A stretch of 64,000 bases of DNA. Source: Isoetes taiwanensis (lineage: Eukaryota > Streptophyta > Lycopodiopsida > Isoetales > Isoetaceae). This document shows, piece after piece, positions 10,600-22,164 of this stretch; position 1 is the stretch's first letter, and each line of letters opens with the position of its first letter. The notes under the pieces were generated by a model that made no database searches, had not been told where the DNA came from, and worked only from the letters and a program-made list of their open reading frames with translations. The stretch lies in the NCBI GenBank assembly GCA_021234155.1, contig JAJEKV010000027.1:3493623-3557622 (forward strand), read 5' to 3'. The position numbers and the translations under genes are program-made.

Positions 10600-12320
10600 A
10601 CAACCTCTGTTTAGGAAGGGTCAGAAACAAATGCAAAATCCTAAACGGAGTACATACTAAATCTTCCTTACCTCAAAAATCTACTGTTTGCATGCACCAT
10701 CCTGCTGATACAGATAATATATGATAAGATCATATGCCAAATAAGGGAACCACATAAAAGAACTCATGTGCTCTAAATTCCTTGTTCATGTTTGCTAAGA
10801 ACTATGCTTATCATATAAAGAAACGTATAACAATTTACAAGTTATATGAGCCTCATGATAAAACTCATACTCACAAGGTTAAGTAGATTCATGCTGAACA
10901 ATTGTGTTTCAATGTATAGGATTAGGATCATTAATTATGCAATCACACAATATTATGCTCCAAATGAAGATATTCTTGCAAGGGTGGTCTCTAATTAATA
11001 AGCTTTAACGTGGTTGATGTTTTGAGGCATCAAACAAATCAAACAGTGACTTACATTGTTGAGAATTGACATGAGATCAACTCCATGAATTTCCACCCAG
11101 ATGACAATGTGTTGTTAGTGCATAAACTATTCATGCACGGTAAGAAACTAAAAGGGGAAATTACCTAGGCACATTTGAAAAATAAGATAATGATAAGGTA
11201 CCTGATAAGACGGATAATTGACAAGCACATATTCCTATAGAGATTTGGAAGTTGTAGGTCTGAGTAGCAGCACAGAAAGGTAATATCATCTGCAATCCAA
11301 CAAGAATAATATCATATGCAATCCAACAAGAATCACTGGAGGCCAGATATCACACTCACATCGTCCAGCAAGGAGGTACATCTTTGGGAGATAAAAAGAA
11401 GTGATATCACAGTCAAATCTTCCAGCAAGTAGGTACGTGCTTCACCGCTTGCACATTCCTCCTAACAAAGATCTGGGTGTGCAACACATATCATAACATA
11501 TTAGGAGACCATGCGCCGAATAAGTACCAAATTTTCTTGCCTTGGAATGTACTGCTTGCACCATTCCTCCTCACACAGATCTGGGTATCCCAGCAGCAAC
11601 ACATAGCATAAGATACAATGAAACCCTACGCAAATAGGGGACCCACCTGAAAGAACCCCTTTGGTATCATCGGCTATGTTCTCAATTCCTTGCTCACTAA
11701 AACTTACAAGTTAAGGAACCAACCTTTTCTTCTGTTGTTATAAAACTCATAATAAAACTCATAATGGCAAAGCTTCTATACATTCATGTCTCAACAAGTA
11801 TAATCAATGTATCACATCATTTATGCAACCACACAGTATAGCCAATTACACATGCTTAGTGTTGAATCGTGTTCTCGCCCATGCATATGCTACTTCCATT
11901 GGTATTGAAAGAGCTGGCTTTTGCTTGATGTTTTGAGGCATCAATAAAATCCAACAGTGATTTTTGTGGTTTAAATCTCACGTGAGATCAGACACATAAT
12001 TTTGCCATCCAGATGGTAATATCCTATTAGTGCACGAACTATAAGTGCATGGTAGAAAAATGGCAAGAAACATGGTCTACAAGACAATATCATTATGATA
12101 TTCTTAGCATCTAGAGGAACTGTCTGATAAACTAGAATGGCAATTTTAGATCTGATCATTCCTTGGAAAGGTGCCTGATAAGATAGATAATCGATAAGCA
12201 CATGGTCCTATCTCTACAAATTCGGAAGTCTGAGTAACAGCATAAGAAAAATAATCCATCCGCATTCCGACAAGAATCGGTGCAGGCCATCTTGGGGAGA
12301 TGAAAAGAAGTGATTCAAAT
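10600..12320. repeat. Old tandem duplication, two diverged ~0.9-kb copies
   Basis: Copy A (about 10620-11340) and copy B (about 11520-12300) share, in order: a CTGTTTGC/CTGCTTGCA…CACAGAT-like segment, AATTCCTTG, TGTTTTGAGGCATCAA (near 11022 and 11928), a GAGATCA…CCAGATG segment, TTAGTGCA, then CCTGATAAGA.GGATAAT..ACAAGCACAT (near 11200 and 12174). Spacing between matches drifts from about 900 to 970 bp, so indels have accumulated. A third partial stretch between them (11280-11500) repeats AGATCTGGGTGTGCAACACAT-like text. No coding function seen. The minus frame at 12214-12558 (114 codons) is not recognisable. Confidence 0.6.
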
Positions 12321-12607
12321 ATTCCGGAAAATGCCTGATTGCTTGCCTCCCTATGCCAATTTCTTGGTTCCGTCCATCCGTCCGGATACATTTTTCTAGA
12401 ATAAAAGAGACAACTAAAGCTACCTCTTTTTGTTTTGTATCATAGCCTATATCCGGCGATAAAGGTTGCCCAAACCACCATTGAAGAAAATGTAAGGCAA
12501 GCTTCACCCTAATTGCTCGTCGCATCCTTATCTCACGTAACGGACTATATGTAGACACTTTTACCTCTAATGAAAAAGTCGTTTATGTCTGTTAAAGGGG
12601 TACCTGG

Positions 12608-12722
12608 GCCGAGGGCGTTACCATAATAAAAAAAAAATTGAGGCATGGCCAAAATGGCGGCGCAGCACGCCCGAGCCATTTTGGCCATGCCAAAATTTTT
12701 TTTATGGTGAAGCCTCGAGGGG
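12608..12722. mobile_element. Strong hairpin / foldback element
   Basis: A perfect 17-bp inverted repeat, GGCATGGCCAAAATGGC at 12642-12658 and its complement at 12675-12691, is enclosed by A-run/T-run pairs. An outer imperfect arm pairs CCGAGGGCGTTACCATAA (left) with TTATGGTGAAGCCTCGAGG (right). Total arm length is about 50 bp around a 16-nt GC-rich loop. It is either a small foldback element or a transcript able to form a long hairpin. Confidence 0.65.
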
Positions 12723-13787
12723 CTGTATGCTATCTCCCCTAACACACTGCCCCGAGAGTTTTGGGTCATCCGATCACCATCAAAATCGTCCATTCAATAA
12801 CATCCTAGTAACACCCTAGGATGTTTTGAAGTAGCAATGTGTTATGGCTCATAACACCATTGACCAAGATTGATCTCAACCATTGGATCACTATAAACTT
12901 GAGGGGCAGTGTGTTAAGGACCTATATAAGTGCACACATTATCCATACTAGTAGTAGTGCCCAGCGTTGCTAGACATAAATTGGTTGTGTGTTTATCTCT
13001 TGAAAACTCATGTATGAACGTCATACTCAACAAATGTTGAACATTATTTTGAATAGAAGTGCCTAGTGGTTGTTGTCCTGACATTTATGGGATTGGACTT
13101 GAATTGCTATATCATTGTTGTCGTGACATTTATAGGATTGGACTTGAATTAGTATGTCATTGTTATGTTGTGGCATTTGGTTCCATCAACTTCTTGGCTA
13201 TCGATAAGCTCAAATGTCTTGTCTTTATGTTGTGGCATATTGTGTACACGTGAATACATCCATTGCACTTAGAAAATTGAAGTAATTCAACTGTCAATAA
13301 AAAACCAATGCACCATGTGTTTAGATAATTCAGTAATTCAAGTCTCAATAGAAAACCAAGCTGTTGTTGGGCATAAGTTGGAATGTGAAAATGGTGTTTG
13401 CTATAATATATTAACAAAACAAGGTTATGTGATAAACGGAGCAAATCATTGAAACTTAGAGCAAAAGGAATATTCCTCAAAGATTCCTCTTTTTTTCCAA
13501 AAAGAGAGCTAAAATGAGGTAAAAATTTATTTTGGTCATAAAATTGCATTTTGACCCCCAAAATCACTCATTTTTTTTGTGCAAAGAGGAAATTGACTAT
13601 GTCAAAATGACACTTTTCATAACAGCTTAGAATTTACTGAGTGTGTTTTTTAGAGAAAACCACTAATTTAAGTGTAATAGTCCCTATACAACATTTTGTT
13701 AGCTTGGATTGTGTTCCGAAAAAGGTACTTTTAGGTTACAATGTGTCATTTTTAATGATATAATATTTAAAAAGTACTAAAATTATA
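12723..13787. repeat. Intergenic with two short tandem duplications
   Basis: A 50-bp phrase (GACATTTATGGGATTGGACTT core) occurs twice at about 13067-13165. A second looser duplication (AGTAATTCAA…TCAATA.AAAACCAA) lies at about 13270-13360. No gene seen; the minus frame at 13163-13567 (134 codons) overlaps these repeats and is probably accidental. Confidence 0.5.
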
Positions 13788-14310
13788 TTCCTAATACACT
13801 TTTTGTTATTCAGCGGATAACAAAGTATTCGAATACACTTTGCTTTTCTTAAAAAGTCAAAGTGTATTCCTAATACAATTTTGTTTTTGTTTCGAATCCA
13901 AAGTGTATTCCGTATCATACACTTTTGCAAAGATAAGTTTTGAGACACAAGTACAAGTCGAAGTTTGGGAAAAGGGATACTGTGTTCAACACGAGAAATC
14001 CTTTTGTATTCTCGAATACACTTGCTATTCCGTAATAATGAGACGAAAAAAAAATATCAAAACAATTTTTGTATTCGAATATACATCCTATTCGTGAAGA
14101 GCTAGAGGAAAAACAAAGCAAAAACTATGTCATTTTCAATTTATTTCAATCACCTTAGAATTTTTTTTGTATGTGTTTTGTGGGGATACACGAAGAAGGT
14201 TATAATTAATAAAAGGAGTTTTTGTTTTTTTTTGTTTTGGGGGACCAGGGATACAGGATTTGGGTTATAAATGATAGAGGGAATCTTATTCGAATACACT
14301 TTGTATTCCG
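13788..14310. repeat. Palindromic GTGTATTC/GAATACAC array, copy 1
   Basis: At least six irregularly spaced occurrences of GAATACACTTTG and its complement CAAAGTGTATTC, several abutting as near-perfect palindromes (for example near 13828-13845 and 14280-14305). Runs of TTTT(G/C)TTTT separate them. The same motif array recurs at 19.1-19.25 kb on the far side of the hAT element. Frames here (13840-14097) are by-products of the repeat. Confidence 0.65.
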
Positions 14311-14543
14311 CATCACGCTTTGGTTTTCACGCAGGCATGGCATTTCGCTTTTTTCAGCGATCTTTCTCTAGAGACTTAGCGCCTACCAGTTTAGTCTGGC
14401 GCTGGCTTTTACATAAGGTTTTGCTACAGAATAACCCATCGCTGGCTACATCGTCTTGGGTTTATCGGAGCTGGTCTGGAGATCTAGGCACAGGCATGCT
14501 CTGATATGTGGAAGGCATCCTAACCTTCAAGGCATGCTCTGAA
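14311..14543. other. Flank of the hAT element
   Basis: Unique-looking sequence with a frame running to 14504. Nothing recognised. A GGCATGCTCTGA phrase is repeated near 14490 and 14531. Confidence 0.4.
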
Positions 14544-14551
14544 GGTATGCC
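14544..14551. repeat. 8-bp hAT target-site duplication, left
   Basis: GGTATGCC, identical to 16643-16650. Confidence 0.85.
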
Positions 14552-16642
14552 CAGTGTTGTCACGTACTGGACGTACCGTACTTGTATAGTACGTATTTTA
14601 CGTACTATACCTTGTAACATTCTGGGGCTAAAGATAACGTACCGAATTTTTATTTTTTTGTGAAAAATCAAGGTACAATACACCGAACGCATTTAAAAAT
14701 AATGCGCAAGACGTATTTAACGTAAAGTACCTTGAAGTTGTAAGCATTTGTCATTTAATTGACATTATTTAATATTTTACGTATGTTGTTTTATAGTTAA
14801 ACTAATGCGTTATTTTTTAGTCGTGACACTCATGAAATTGGGATCTTCGAGGAATTTGTAGAACAAGAAATCCATTTGCATCCATGCTGCCCAGTTTGCA
14901 AGTTCGTGAATAATACTGTAGTTCAAAAGTAAAAAAGGGCATGCAACTACTACAGTCAAATTTCAGATAATAACAAGTTTAATAATAATACATATAGAAA
15001 TTCTGAAAGTAGAATACTTTTGCTGTGTAAATGAATAATACATATAGAAAGTCTGCGTAGAATGCTTTTGCTGTGTAAATGAATAATCATACAAGGAAGA
15101 CAAACTATACCTTCTTGTATATGCCACTGGTTTCAGCTTAGCCGACATGTGTTGGAGATGAGATTTGAAGTGCTTTAGCTGGTTCCAGATCTAAGTAGTC
15201 GCTAGAGCCTAAATAAATGATCTTGTTGATGCTGCGCTAGTCCACACACATCTGTCATGTCTTATTTCCTGCAATTGGCATAATTCAGAAATGAAAGTTC
15301 AAAAATAGAAAATTTGACATTTGAACCCCAAAAAACATTAAAAGCAGCAGAAATCACATGCATGCAGCAAAAGTTTATTAACTTTCAATGTCAATAGCAT
15401 GCATGCAAAAACATAAATTTCAGCAACAAAATTTGTTCACCTTGATCTTTTGGCAATTATTGATGGCAAAACTAGTGCTACATATCACAGTGCTACATAT
15501 CAGCCTGAAAAACTAGTGCTGATCCTTTTATCACAGTGCTACATATCAGCCTGAAAAAACCAAATGCTGGTCATTTTACAACAATGCTATATATCAGCAT
15601 GATACATCTTCTATTTAGACAAAAAGACTTAAAAAAACAGAATAAGATGGAAATGATTTAAACTTGGGATCGTATAACTCGTAAGAGTCTATTAACATTC
15701 AATAAGCTAAAAATGCTAAAGCCATAAGAAAAAGGCCTCCATTACCTTTCTTGCCCCATTCGATTATTCCTTCTTTGTATTGATATAATGGGAAAATAAA
15801 CATGTGATAAAAAAAGAAGAACAAGTTAATGCATCAGCATAAGTAAACCACCTGCATAAAAAATAAACAATACGAAAATGAATTTACCTTATGCTTTGAT
15901 GAAGAATGGCATAGATAGGTGGGATAGAACAGAAAAAATCGGTCTGATATGATAGAATCTTGATAGGTCAATGCTGCTCTGCTCTGCTGCTGCTCAATGG
16001 CGGCTCTGTCTTTACCAACCCATGAAATATATTAATTTTAATTCGTTAAGATGAATATTCAGCAAATATATACTACACAATACAGAACTGAAACATCATA
16101 GACAGGCTCATGCAGTGCCGAAATCTGTTCCTACACTCAAATGCAATCATTTGGAGAAGATATAACCTTGCTTCTTATTCTTGTCTGCCGAGGTAATCAC
16201 TGCACATTTTGGCTACACCATAAGAGAACATGGCCGCTGCTTCTGGAGATCATGGCCGCTGCTTTGCCGAAGTAGCATGCAACAGAAGCTTTAGCATTTA
16301 GGAAAACGTTTGAGGCAGCCGAAGTAGCATGCAACAGAAGCTTTAGGGTTTTGGAAAACGTTCGAGGCAGCATTTAGGGTTTGAAAAATAAAGTAAGAAA
16401 AAGAAAATACCAAAGAAAAGGGGTCGTATGAAGTTTTCTTTTTTTTTTTTATTCATATTTTTTTAACGTACGTACCATACGTAAGGTACGGTACGGCACT
16501 TTATAATATGTTACGTACGCGTACGGAATTCAACTCCAAAAAAGAATTAAACCGTGCATCTTCTTGTACCGTACGTATTGTACGTCCCAGATCGGTACGT
16601 TAGGTACTTCAAAGGTACCGTACGCGTACTTAACCTACACTG
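14552..16642. mobile_element. Non-autonomous hAT-type DNA transposon (2091 bp)
   Basis: Begins CAGTGTTGTCACGTACT and ends with the inverse of CAGTGTAGGTTAAGTACG, flanked by a perfect 8-bp duplication GGTATGCC. The CAGTG terminus plus an 8-bp duplication is diagnostic of the hAT superfamily. Both subterminal zones (about 14560-14720 and 16470-16635) are crowded with GTACG/CGTAC half-palindromes in both orientations, the arrangement expected for hAT transposase binding sites. The interior holds local tandem duplications (14980-15090, 15470-15600, 16250-16380) and no recognisable transposase. One minus-strand segment near 15735-15785 looks exon-like (KEGIIEWGKK then a GTAATG donor) but cannot be assigned. 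The clean duplication suggests a fairly recent insertion. Confidence 0.85.
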
Positions 16643-16650
16643 GGTATGCC
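16643..16650. repeat. 8-bp hAT target-site duplication, right
   Basis: GGTATGCC directly after the terminal CACTG of the element. Confidence 0.85.
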
Positions 16651-17711
16651 AAGAGCCGTTTATGCCTTATGAGTATGCACCTTTCGATCGTTGAAGGCGA
16701 GGCCAAAAGAAGGTGAGGTATTTTCTCGTAACTCGTGGGCTCACGTATGTTGAAGGTGAGGATGCTGAGATCTTACTCTTGATATAAACCTCTGGTTCGA
16801 TAGAAACTATTGCTTGAATTTACATATTTCCCATTCCTAAATGCCGCCATTGCCCATGTAAAGCCCATCCAGCTTCTCTTTGCGTAAATATCCGTCTGAG
16901 AGTGCATCCGCTCATATGAAAATCATTTTTGGAAAGGATATCTGCGCCATTCTTACCTATCTGTCCAAGCCTTTGCATACGATGCTCGCGAGAACCCACT
17001 TTTCGAATTTTGTGCTTTTATTGGACATGCAGGAGCCCGTGAGGTTTTATTATTATTATACCCCTCATTTATTTTGAAGCTTTCTTACAAAATTTAAGCA
17101 AATGTTGTGAGAAAGAAATAGAAAAAATAGCTACTTAAAGATGGAAGGATCTCCGCACCGAAGCATAAGTATTGGTCTGAAAGGAAGCGGAGATATTGAA
17201 ACAGGCGACGGAGAATTCACAAGTCGCAACTTTAGTGGACTTAATGACCATCGAGCTTTTCATAGCAAAGTTCTTCTGAGATATAGCCTTGGAGCTGCGC
17301 TTGGTTTTCGTTACAAGACATGGTGTTCTTACAAATATACCGCAATCATTGTCTTTGTTGCTAAAAGGTTCATAAGCAATGGCTTTTGATGCTCGAAGCT
17401 TCCAACCGCAACACGTGTGTGTTTTTCTCTTCAGAGAGTAAGGCATGCATCCAACTTGTTTCTTTGTAAAAAAAAGTCTTTGCTAAAACCAACATTGTGT
17501 GAATGATGTTTTCATTAAAAATTATGTTGTCTTGTAGTGTGCCAATATATTACGTTGTGCTATCCAATGTTCTAGGTCCGTGGTATCCCGTACTACTACA
17601 TCTTGATTGCTGAGGTCCTGGAGGAGTGTGATATGATGTAGATGTTGTACAATTTTCTTATTTTGGTGCATCTTTCGGTCCACACCTAAGGAGCGGAACC
17701 TACATAGAAAC
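16651..17711. other. Intergenic, no gene seen
   Basis: Several short frames on both strands (for example 17135-17446 minus, 17141-17389 plus) overlap one another and have no family signature. Confidence 0.4.
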
Positions 17712-18547
17712 GAACCCACATCCGGGCAAATGAATCAATATGCACATCTGTCTACTAGCTAGAAAAAAACGCGGGATATATCAAGAGTTTGTTGCCTTAC
17801 GTAGCCTCTCAAGTGCATTGGAGAATCTGGACCAAGACATGCCACTCGTTTTATTACATGCCCGCTTTTAGGACTCTAGATCTATTACTTAGATAAATTG
17901 CGATTGAATGGCTGCCTACCACATCATCCTAAATGGCCTAAATTGTATTTTGACACTCCCCCCATCACGAGTTACATTCTTTCTCCAGATTGCCAAGGTA
18001 GCTCCTTCACGAAACTACTTTAATCAAACGAGTTTGCAAGGTGGAATTCAAGTTCTAGAGGCTTTAGATATACATGCTCGGTTCTCTACGTAAAACTAAA
18101 CGGAGGCATGGGCTGAAATCAATTATATGTTGGAGAAACTATTATCAATGAGCGAGAACATTCCATACTATTAAAGTAAAAAGTTTGGTAAATCATTTCA
18201 TTTGGTTGTTTGGCATTTAAGTATCCAATATTACATGAGATACAACATGAGATTTACATGAGATTTAAGTTGGGCCTGTGTCTACCTTTTCATTTGGTTC
18301 TCGTTTGGCATTTAAGCATTCAATGTTTTTGAGAAATGCCCAAATTAGGAGTTCTCTCCTCTCTTTATCCATTGATTTGCTTCTTGGCCATCTCTACTTG
18401 TTAAGCATGAATTCCAATCAGATTTTGTCTAGCTAGAAAAATGAACCGCACATCCGGGCAAATGAATCAATGCAGCACATCCGCCTAGCTAGAAAAAATG
18501 TGGATATATCAAGAGTTTATTGCCTTCTGCTCTCAAGTGCATTAGGG
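17712..18547. repeat. Direct repeat pair, ~105 bp, 730 bp apart
   Basis: 17712-17820 and 18443-18547 share ATCCGGGCAAATGAATCAAT, then CTAGCTAGAAAAAA, GATATATCAAGAGTTT.TTGCCTT and CTCTCAAGTGCATT. Between them a CATTTGGTT…TTGGCATTTAAG phrase also repeats (near 18200 and 18292). These could be remnants of one duplicated non-coding segment. No coding content. Confidence 0.6.
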
Positions 18548-19090
18548 AAAATAAGAAGAGTGTCAGAGGGCATTGTATTCCTTCAAACAAGAGGCGTGGC
18601 TAAATTGTTCTCTTCGCATCACAATGAATTTCACTTGTCCAAGCTTGCCTTCCTATGAAAGCTTTACTTAAGTTTTATTTTCATTCAAGCCATCTTAGGA
18701 TTTGAATTTCATAAAACATTACAATACATTTTGAGTTCCCATTAGAAGCTCATCAGATTAGCAATCGGTAATAAACTTGCAATCGTTAGCTATTCATCGC
18801 ACATCCTTTTCTCACTTCAATAATCAACAAGAGGAACCATATCTACCTAAGATCATAAACTGCATAAAAACACGTACTTTGATGGCATCTCCTGTGGGTA
18901 ACTCCAAATTTGCAATGCTTAGAACATGATTTGGAAGTTCTAGATCAAATATCACCGTGACTCAAGTGTAATGTGATTAGGTGTAAGCATGCTTTCGGCT
19001 CAAGTTATTTTTATTTTGGTTCTTCATTTTTAATTGAGCGTATCTAAAGGTAATAACATGATACACGTTTGATTCCCCTGCATGCTTGAT
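18548..19090. other. Intergenic, no gene seen
   Basis: AT-rich. Nothing recognised. Confidence 0.4.
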
Positions 19091-19255
19091 TTCTTAGAAA
19101 GCAAAGGCGTATTCGAGAATACCCATTTGCTTTCTCTCAGGAAAGCAAGCGTGTATTCCGAATACACTTTGCTTTCACGAAAAATCCAAAGTGTATTCTC
19201 GAATACACGCTTTTTAGAAAAAGCAAAGTGTATTCCGAATACACTTTTTATTTTT
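19091..19255. repeat. Palindromic GTGTATTC/GAATACAC array, copy 2
   Basis: Successive palindromes GTGTATTCCGAATACAC near 19151-19167 and 19229-19245, and GTGTATTCTCGAATACAC near 19191-19208, spaced about 40 bp and joined by TTTGCTTTC/GAAAAAGCAAA linkers that are themselves inverted. This is the tighter of the two arrays in the window. Confidence 0.7.
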
Positions 19256-20267
19256 ATTTTTTTTTATTTTTTATGTGTCCTAGTGTTCATTTATTTACTT
19301 GATTATTTTCTTATTTTTTTTTTTTACCACTAGAACATCAAACATGTTTGATGGAATAACTAAACGTGGAGACTTGGGATAGATACCAAGTTGCAATGGC
19401 TGACGAGTGTATTGTTCGATCGCAACAAATTTTGAGGGTGCCAAATTGATGTATTGAAAAATTTTAAAGAAATAATTATTATTTTTTCTTCTCCATTTTG
19501 ATGTTTTTGATATCTCTTTGCAAAAAATAAACTTATCACTTAATAAGGGGCCAAAATGAGGGGAAAAAAAATTTGAACCTTTTAAAATTCTCAAGTTTAT
19601 CTAAAAAATGCCAATTTTAAGAGCATGGTGTTTTCTTAAAGGGAATCTTTGAAACGGGAGTTATGCAACACTCCCGTTTAATTTGCAATCTTGTTACAAT
19701 AGCATTACGCACATTCATGGCAAAGACATCAAATCATACAAATGGCATAGCATGCATGCCACGTCATATTTAATAAATCATTGAATGGCTAGTCACTTTC
19801 TTATCCAACTACATATTGCCAATAACACCTTGCAAATAATTTAGGTCTGTTCTTTCTTGTTACAAGGGGGTTCACTTTTGGGTGCCATACAATGTGCCTC
19901 GAAAGTGACTTGTAGGGTTTTTGACCCATTTCCAGACGTATACTGGCCCGAATTAGGGGGTTTTTGACCACTACTTGGAGTAAGTTTTGTATGGAAGGGG
20001 TCAAATTTGCCTTTCAAAAAACCGTATACGGGGGTATTTTTGGTCACCCTCTGCACGCACATGGCATACCCCCTTTTGTATAAGTGCATCCCCCGGGTCT
20101 TGTTACTGCAGAGAATATAAACTAATGTGTTATTGATGAAGAAAAATCTAACACAAACTTAATATACATTGTCAAGCAACGTCTTGCAAATCTAGACAGG
20201 TTGCTTTCTTTCTGCACTAAGTGGGCCTATGAAAATAAAATAGAATATCATCTTTTGTGAGAAAACA
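19256..20267. other. Intergenic, no gene seen
   Basis: T-rich stretch followed by unremarkable sequence. The overlapping minus frames at 19801-20089 lack any family feature. Confidence 0.4.
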
Positions 20268-20810
20268 TTGCCCTTATCTAAAAAGAAATTCATGATGTTT
20301 GAACAAATTTCACGAGCAGGTTATGACTATTTTGCAGTCTATCAGTCGTTGCTCAAGGGAATACGACTGCAAAGCTCACAAATCTGCCAGCCATTGCTCA
20401 AGCGAATACAATTGAAAAGCTCGCAAATTTGCCAATTATCCTCTGATCTGATCATCTTTGGCAGCTCCTGACATAATCTAGGAGACGGTCAGACCCTTTG
20501 CATAAAGTCTTACAACAACATTTTTGCAACCAACATGAATTATATAAGACTATGAACTATATAAGCCTTTTTTGTGTCCAATCCATTGGCATCTCTATTG
20601 CTTAGGCATCATTTGTCTCTGTTGATCCAATGCTAAGAGGTACATGCCATTTGCAAATCTGCCAACCGTTGTCTGATCTGATCATCTTTGGCAAGGTTAT
20701 ATGAACTATATAAGGCTTTTTAGTGTCCATTGCATCCATTGGCATCTCTATTGCTTATGCATCATTTGCCTCTGTGGATCCAATGCAAAGAGGTACATGA
20801 CATGAATATA
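20268..20810. repeat. Nested local duplications
   Basis: A 51-bp unit (TTGCTCAAG.GAATAC…AGCTC.CAAAT.TGCCA) is repeated near 20345-20445, giving a short repetitive frame. A second, longer phrase of about 130 bp (GAACTATATAAG…CATTGGCATCTCTATTGCTTA…GAGGTACATG) occurs near 20551-20650 and again near 20702-20800, each preceded by TCTGATCTGATCATCTTTGGCA. Tandem duplication with an internal deletion explains this. Confidence 0.6.
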
Positions 20811-20938
20811 GGCTTTCTTAGAATCTGGATCTTATTGACAGAAAGCCATTTGCACTTAAACCTGGAGCTTATGAATTGAGGATTCAACGCTCTTAAGCTT
20901 CAAGTGATTTGATCTGGTAAATGCCATACTATGCCCCC

Positions 20939-20995
20939 AAAAGATAAGATAAGATAAGATAAGATAAATTTTTTACGTCCAAGATCAGAGACAAT
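20939..20995 (-). mobile_element. LINE 3' end with (TTATC)n tail
   Basis: On the minus strand: TTGGACGTAAAAAATTTATC, then five TTATC units (20939-20967 on the plus strand). The TGGACG-TAAAA block matches the 3' end of the 21.8-kb LINE, but the tail pentamer differs (TTATC rather than TTCTA). It is likely a 5'-truncated relative in the same orientation, with its body extending right into 21.0-21.2 kb. Confidence 0.55.
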
Positions 20996-21823
20996 GCCTT
21001 GTGTCGCAATATTCTAGAATTGTCGAGTACATGCTCTTTATTGGCTCCAGAGACATCAACGAAGCTAGTAACAAAGCTGTACACAAAGAAATAAACTAAA
21101 GGTCAAAGTATCAATAAAATTATTTCTCAGATCTTTGGTCTTTTGGATATAGAAAAACCTTCCTCCTCTAAATATGATCGACACATCCAAGGCCACCCAG
21201 GCACAAGGGCCTTCCAAGGCACGAAGGCCTCCCAAACAATATAAGCAGAATGGATGATAGAGAAGAGCTTCAGTTTAACGAAGAACTAGGAGGAAAGTAG
21301 CTATTATGAGATAATGAAAGAAAAGGGATGGCTGGCGCGGGGGGAGTGGGAAATATTGACGATAGCATGGAGTTGCACTGGTGATTGGCTGATAAAGAGA
21401 AAGAACAAGAAAGTAGGTATAAATAACTATGATAGAATGTTCTGGAACAAAAGAAAAATTCCACTAGCTCCTCATCTAGCACAAGAGCCAACTCCAGCCG
21501 CACGAGGGCCTTTAGAATAATAAAATATAACTGATATGAGTTAACAAATGAAACGAGGAAGAGAGAATGGTTGAAAGCAAAGACATATAGAAATGGCTAA
21601 TATGGATAAATAGACGAGATATGTAAAGATAAGATGTAGATGTGGCAAAAGGTGACTAGGGACACAGTCATACTAATAACATTCCAACAACTTATTGCTA
21701 CAAATTCATTCCATAAAAAAATGGAATGTAATGCCATCAAAGCACAATATCACATCCTTACATGAGCCCACAATGGGTGGTCAACAATTGTGAAATAATT
21801 CAGACTTAGGAAACTATTGTCAA
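20996..21823. other. Intergenic, possible truncated LINE 3' UTR then unassigned
   Basis: The first 200 bp may belong to the truncated LINE tail. The remainder has overlapping chance frames (21270-21520) and no recognised signature. Confidence 0.35.
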
Positions 21824-21845
21824 AAGAATAGAATAGAATAGAATA
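21824..21845 (-). repeat. (ATTCT)n 3' tail of the LINE
   Basis: About four ATTCT units at the 3' end of the element, directly after GTGGACGATAAAATCAT on the minus strand. The analogous tails at 9548-9570 and 20939-20967 follow the same block. Confidence 0.75.
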
Positions 21846-22164
21846 TGATTTTATCGTCCACGGAGACCAACTGGCCTATTGGACCCAAGTACAAAGAGAG
21901 CAAAGCGGCGTATTACTACAGGAGATTAAAACCCCGCCAGAAGGGTTTTCGGAAAAACCTTAGTAGCAATAAGGATGTTTTGACATCTTTGCCGCATTAT
22001 ATATATAATCACAAAATGCAGTGAGGTTAATGTAATATGGGACGGGGGGCATGGCGAGTCAGCGTATCCATTACCTCCAGGAGATACGATCCCCGCAAAA
22101 AGCCTCACTGGCGTGCTCGGTAGCTCATGCAAGGCCTGATGGGGCACAACTATGCTTTCGTGCA

